Shown one piece after another: positions 4,533 through 5,725 of a stretch of 5,725 bases of DNA. The stretch is from Solobacterium sp. (GTDB taxonomy: Bacteria; Bacillota_I; Bacilli_A; Erysipelotrichales; Erysipelotrichaceae): the NCBI GenBank assembly GCA_017419465.1, contig JAFOLE010000142.1, positions 1 through 5,725 on the forward strand. The letters run 5' to 3'. A program made the position numbers and the translations under genes. The notes under the pieces are model-generated. The model was given only the letters and a program-made list of their open reading frames with translations, was not told where the DNA came from and did not search any database. The first letter of the stretch is position 1, and the number at the start of each line of letters is the position of its first letter.

Positions 4533-5390
4533 ATGAGTGATGCAAAACATGCACTGATCATGGAAGGCGGTGCCATGCGGGGACTGTTTACCTGCGGCGT
4601 CATCGATGTGTTCCTGGAAGAAGGCATTACATTCGATGCGGCGGCCGGTATCTCCGCAGGTGCGGTATTCGGCGTCAACTACAAGTCCCGTCAGTACGGC
4701 CGTGCCCTCCGCTACAACCTTACGTTCAGCCGTGATCCCCGTTACGGCAGTGTGATTTCCTATCTGAAGACCGGTGACCTGTTTGACACGGATTTCTGTT
4801 ATCGGGTCATTCCGGAAGAACTTGATGTCTTTGACGTTGAGGAATTCCGGGCAAATCCGATGAAGTTCTATATCGGTGCCTTTGATGTCGATACCGGCAA
4901 AATGGTCTACCGGGACTGTTCGGAATATACCAAAGAGGATGCCCTGATGATGCAGGCATCCGCATCGATGCCGGTGGTCTCCAAACCTGTTGTGATTGAA
5001 GGAAAGCGGCTGCTTGACGGCGGAATCGTCGATTCGATCATGTATGAGTATATGGAGAATCTCGGCTATACGAAAAATGTCGTGGTTCTTACCCAGCCAA
5101 GAGGCTATCAGAAGAAGCTCAGTCCGCTGATGCCCGCAATGAACAAACTGCTTAAGAAATACCCCATGGTCGCAAAGGCAATGGAAGAGCGGCCTGCCAT
5201 ATACAACCGTCAGGTCGCTGAACTGGAAGCGCGGGAAGCCCGCGGCGAAACATTTGTCATCCGTCCGCCGGAAAGCCTCGGCATTCACCGGACCGAATCC
5301 GACCCGCGTGAGCTGCAGAGAGTGTATTTCATCGGACGGAAGGAAGCGGAAAAACAGCTTTCCGCAATGAAGGAATTTCTGGCGAAATGA
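4533..5390 (+). CDS. Patatin-like phospholipase (YjjU-like)
   Basis: The 285-residue protein has all signatures of bacterial patatin-like serine lipases. The oxyanion-hole loop G-G-A-M-R-G is at 12-17, the nucleophile elbow G-I-S-A-G at 39-43 with Ser41, and the D-G-G motif at 162-164 with Asp162 completes the Ser-Asp dyad. The segment A-S-A-S-M-P-V-V at 142-149 is typical of the YjjU-type subgroup. Such enzymes hydrolyse acyl esters of phospholipids or related lipids. There is no signal peptide, so it should act from the cytoplasm on the inner membrane face. The C-terminal third (about 190-285) is helical and charged. It starts three bases after the preceding gene; GGAGGGG (4516-4522), inside that gene, is the likely ribosome site at a slightly long spacing. 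Its stop overlaps the next start by four bases (ATGA), so the three genes are probably co-transcribed. Natural substrate and role are unknown. Confidence 0.9.
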   Translation: MSDAKHALIMEGGAMRGLFTCGVIDVFLEEGITFDAAAGISAGAVFGVNYKSRQYGRALRYNLTFSRDPRYGSVISYLKTGDLFDTDFCYRVIPEELDVFDVEEFRANPMKFYIGAFDVDTGKMVYRDCSEYTKEDALMMQASASMPVVSKPVVIEGKRLLDGGIVDSIMYEYMENLGYTKNVVVLTQPRGYQKKLSPLMPAMNKLLKKYPMVAKAMEERPAIYNRQVAELEAREARGETFVIRPPESLGIHRTESDPRELQRVYFIGRKEAEKQLSAMKEFLAK

Positions 5391-5725
5391 AACTGACTGT
5401 TCTTACCGACAACAACACGATCATCGACCGGTATTATCTCGGCGAGCCGGCACTCAGTTTTTATCTGGAAGACGGTGACCGCCGGATTCTCTTTGACACC
5501 GGATACTCGGATGTGTTTCTGCGGAATGCGGAGGCACTCGGGATTGACCTGCATGCCATAACCGATATCGTGCTGTCCCATGGCCACAACGATCATACTG
5601 GCGGCCTGCGGTATCTGCTGGAGTAGATGGACTGCACGAAGGTGCGCCTGACGGCGCATCCGGGCGTCTTTGCCGGGCGCGAATATGAAGGCCTTCCGGT
5701 CGGGTCTCCGGTAACGGAAGAAGAA
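5387..5725 (+). pseudogene. Metallo-beta-lactamase-fold hydrolase, interrupted by an in-frame TAG and cut by the window end
   Basis: Codons 1-79 encode the N-terminal part of an MBL-fold hydrolase. Strands lead to L-F-D-T-G at 35-39 and the zinc-binding motif H-G-H-N-D-H at 65-70 (ligands His65, His67, Asp69, His70), followed by T-G-G-L. A TAG at 5624-5626 stops the frame after residue 79. The same frame then continues open for 33 codons to the window edge and reads like the next part of the fold (V-R-L-T-A-H-P-G-V-F). Full-length relatives of this MJ1236/dihydropterin-synthase-like type usually exceed 200 residues, so the 79-residue product lacks the remaining metal ligands. A single nonsense mutation, a sequencing error (CAG, GAG or AAG to TAG) or read-through are possible. 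Restart at the adjoining ATG (5627) lacks a well-spaced ribosome site. The start overlaps the phospholipase stop by four bases, indicating translational coupling. Confidence 0.75.

Noticed and set aside
3609..5288. A 559-residue minus-strand reading frame
   Set aside because: It lies antisense to the 337-residue protein and the phospholipase, both with clear start signals and one with full catalytic motifs. Its His/Cys/Phe/Arg-rich product is typical of a shadow frame.

Overview
The window looks like chromosomal DNA from a Gram-positive, Bacillota-type bacterium of roughly balanced GC content. It has strong AGGAGG-type ribosome binding sites, sigma-A-like promoters, a lipobox lipoprotein and compact hairpin/U-tract terminators. 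The Erysipelotrichales or a related gut/rumen lineage is a guess; no taxonomic marker gene is present.

Layout. (i) 1-135: the right-hand remnant of an insertion sequence, probably IS66 family: the last codons of a transposase, its terminator and a terminal-repeat-like end. (ii) 165-1075, minus strand: a secreted SGNH/GDSL esterase-like lipoprotein with its own terminator. (iii) 1231-1941, minus strand: no credible gene, but a dense series of hairpins with its own promoter and terminator. I interpret this as a large structured non-coding RNA of about 670 nt. It resembles the 'large ornate' bacterial RNAs (ROOL, GOLLD, OLE), with ROOL the first guess. (iv) 1942-2245: intergenic, holding a promoter with a double palindromic operator. 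(v) 2246-3432, plus strand: an SPFH/band-7 membrane protein translationally coupled to a small ribbon-helix-helix DNA-binding protein. (vi) 3516-5725, plus strand: a tight gene run of an unrecognised soluble protein, a patatin-like phospholipase and a metallo-beta-lactamase-fold protein. The last gene carries an in-frame TAG after codon 79 and runs off the window.

How the parts relate. The large RNA and the lipoprotein gene lie in tandem on the minus strand but appear to be separate transcription units. The SPFH/RHH pair is probably one operon, and the RHH protein is an obvious candidate to bind the two 8-bp palindromes, 11 bp apart, that cover the operon's -10 region. The phospholipase, SPFH protein and lipoprotein all suggest envelope or lipid functions, but the window does not prove a shared pathway.

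The most interesting item is the structured RNA. Strand-specific G-U pairs, GAAA tetraloops, a closing helix joining its two ends, and a promoter and terminator placed exactly at those ends all agree on one transcript.
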